This document shows positions 63,227 through 64,000 of a stretch of DNA of 64,000 nt, piece after piece (positions within the stretch are counted from its first letter, which is position 1; the number at the start of each line of letters is the position of its first letter). The notes under the pieces are model-generated. The model was not told where the DNA came from, ran no database searches, and saw nothing but the letters and a program-made list of their open reading frames with translations. The translations under genes were made by a program, and so were the position numbers. The DNA lies in assembly GCA_963835535.1 (NCBI GenBank), contig CAWIFL010000009.1, forward strand, positions 62,001 through 126,000, given 5' to 3'. The DNA comes from Fen-1245 sp963835535 (GTDB taxonomy: Bacteria > Gemmatimonadota > Gemmatimonadetes > Gemmatimonadales > JACORV01).

Positions 63227-64000
63227 GTAGCTCAGGCTGATCGTCCCCAGATCCTTGTTCTTGCGCGCCGGATCCAGCCGGAACACGCCCGGATCGCCCC
63301 GCACGACCAGCTTCACGAACTGGCCGACGCCGGTGCCCTCGGGCGAGAGCGCGGCCAGCTGATAGTAGCCGTCCCTCAGCCCGGTGAAGCTGAAGCGCCC
63401 GTCCTTGCCGACGTCCACGGCGGTGACCATGGACGACAGGATGGCGCCTTCCGAGCGCGGGGACTGGAGCAGCGGATCCACGCCGGGGCCCGGCTCGTCG
63501 GCGATGAGCAGGGCGATGCGCCAGCCGGGCGTCTTCGTGGCCAGGCGCCCGCTGACCGTGCCGTCCACGTAGGCCGGACGCGGCCGCAGCGTCGCGGCTT
63601 CGCCCGCCGTGGACGGGGAGACGGCGCGCTCACGCCACGCGGCCTCCGCGGTGGCGTCCCCCGCCACGTGCGCCAGGTCCGCGAACTGCTTCGCGGCCTC
63701 GGCGCCGTACTCGAACTTCGTCGAGTCGCTGAGCGCGCGCAGCACCTGGCGGGTGAAGCCCGGCGCCGGCGTGTTGATGCCGGACATCGCGTAGAGATAG
63801 GTCATCGCGCCGGTCCGCTCCGGATGCGGACTGAGGAAGATGCCCGCCCGGGCCGCCTCGGGCTCCCAGCGCAGCGCCTGGATGGCGGCGCGGCAGCTGG
63901 TGGCGCGAATGGCGAGGCCCGACACCTCGTCGCGATGCGTGTCGATCCAGGCCGTGAGCTTCTGCTCGTTCGCCCTGGTGTCGGCGGGCAGCACCCGCTC
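63224..64000 (-). CDS. Uncharacterised protein, 5' truncated by the window edge
   Basis: 259 residues visible, frame open to base 64000. The N-terminal visible part (WIDTHRDEVSGLAIRATSCRAAIQAL) is not recognised. The middle mentions no enzyme motif. The C-terminal third looks like a carboxypeptidase-regulatory or SdrD-like beta domain (AVDVGKDGRFSFTGLRDGYYQLAALSPEG, read as two adjoining strands), common in exported proteins of this kind of organism. It ends DLGTISLSY with a TGA lying in repeat copy C. It may be co-transcribed with the VIT/vWA gene. Confidence 0.65.
   Translation of the reverse strand, partial: ERVLPADTRANEQKLTAWIDTHRDEVSGLAIRATSCRAAIQALRWEPEAARAGIFLSPHPERTGAMTYLYAMSGINTPAPGFTRQVLRALSDSTKFEYGAEAAKQFADLAHVAGDATAEAAWRERAVSPSTAGEAATLRPRPAYVDGTVSGRLATKTPGWRIALLIADEPGPGVDPLLQSPRSEGAILSSMVTAVDVGKDGRFSFTGLRDGYYQLAALSPEGTGVGQFVKLVVRGDPGVFRLDPARKNKDLGTISLSY

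Overview
The window is GC-rich chromosomal DNA, densely packed with genes and free of visible tRNA, rRNA, transposase or CRISPR sequence. The best guess for the source is a Gemmatimonadota (Gemmatimonadetes) bacterium or a close relative. This rests on the full alternative complex III operon (actABCDEF), an Oar-like TonB receptor beside a secreted S9 peptidase, a fused transaldolase/phosphoglucose isomerase, many GTG starts, and promoters that sit almost on the start codon. The phylum call is inference; the gene calls stand without it.

Layout. 1-3.8 kb: end of an alkaline-phosphatase-type hydrolase, a quinone oxidoreductase, a coiled-coil protein and a PilT-type pilus ATPase with a duplicated N-terminal domain. 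4-7.5 kb: single-chain pyruvate:ferredoxin oxidoreductase. 7.7-11.1 kb: a redox/stress island, with an ArsR-DUF302-thioredoxin-OsmC operon reading left, MarR and YceI reading right, and a free-Met-sulfoxide-reductase-like GAF protein. 11.1-21.9 kb: ETF-quinone oxidoreductase, Oar-like receptor, S9 peptidase, aconitase. 21.9-26.4 kb: TPR protein, small membrane protein, a histidine-less hybrid kinase, nitroreductase, FabH-like synthase. 26.5-33.8 kb: a beta-propeller phosphoesterase, then transketolase and Tal-Pgi (pentose phosphate pathway). 33.9-36.8 kb: a two-component pair with a degenerate HD-GYP domain.

36.9-49.5 kb is the most accessory-looking part: a GH38 alpha-mannosidase, Dpp/Opp-type permeases, and a tightly overlapping operon of substrate-binding lipoprotein, sugar kinase (GHMP), heparinase-like lyase with a CBM9-like tail, class III aminotransferase, and two amidohydrolases, the second lacking the metal ligands. 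It looks like an uncharacterised glycan-use locus. 49.5-59 kb: lgt, the alternative complex III operon and a FAD-dependent oxidoreductase. 59-64 kb: anti-sigma factor, ECF sigma factor with no ordinary start codon, a VIT/vWA secreted protein, and a cut-off gene.

Cross-cutting signals: (i) three copies of a TGAGAAG-rich palindromic repeat sharing an AAGGCGTGAG hairpin and supplying the TGA stop codons of the genes they touch; (ii) six genes with a -10 hexamer exactly 6 nt before the start codon (and others at 5-9 nt), implying leaderless mRNAs; (iii) an 8-bp tandem repeat inside the start of actE that could switch its reading frame; (iv) two regulatory genes, a histidine kinase and a sigma factor, whose conserved N-termini lack an ATG/GTG/TTG.
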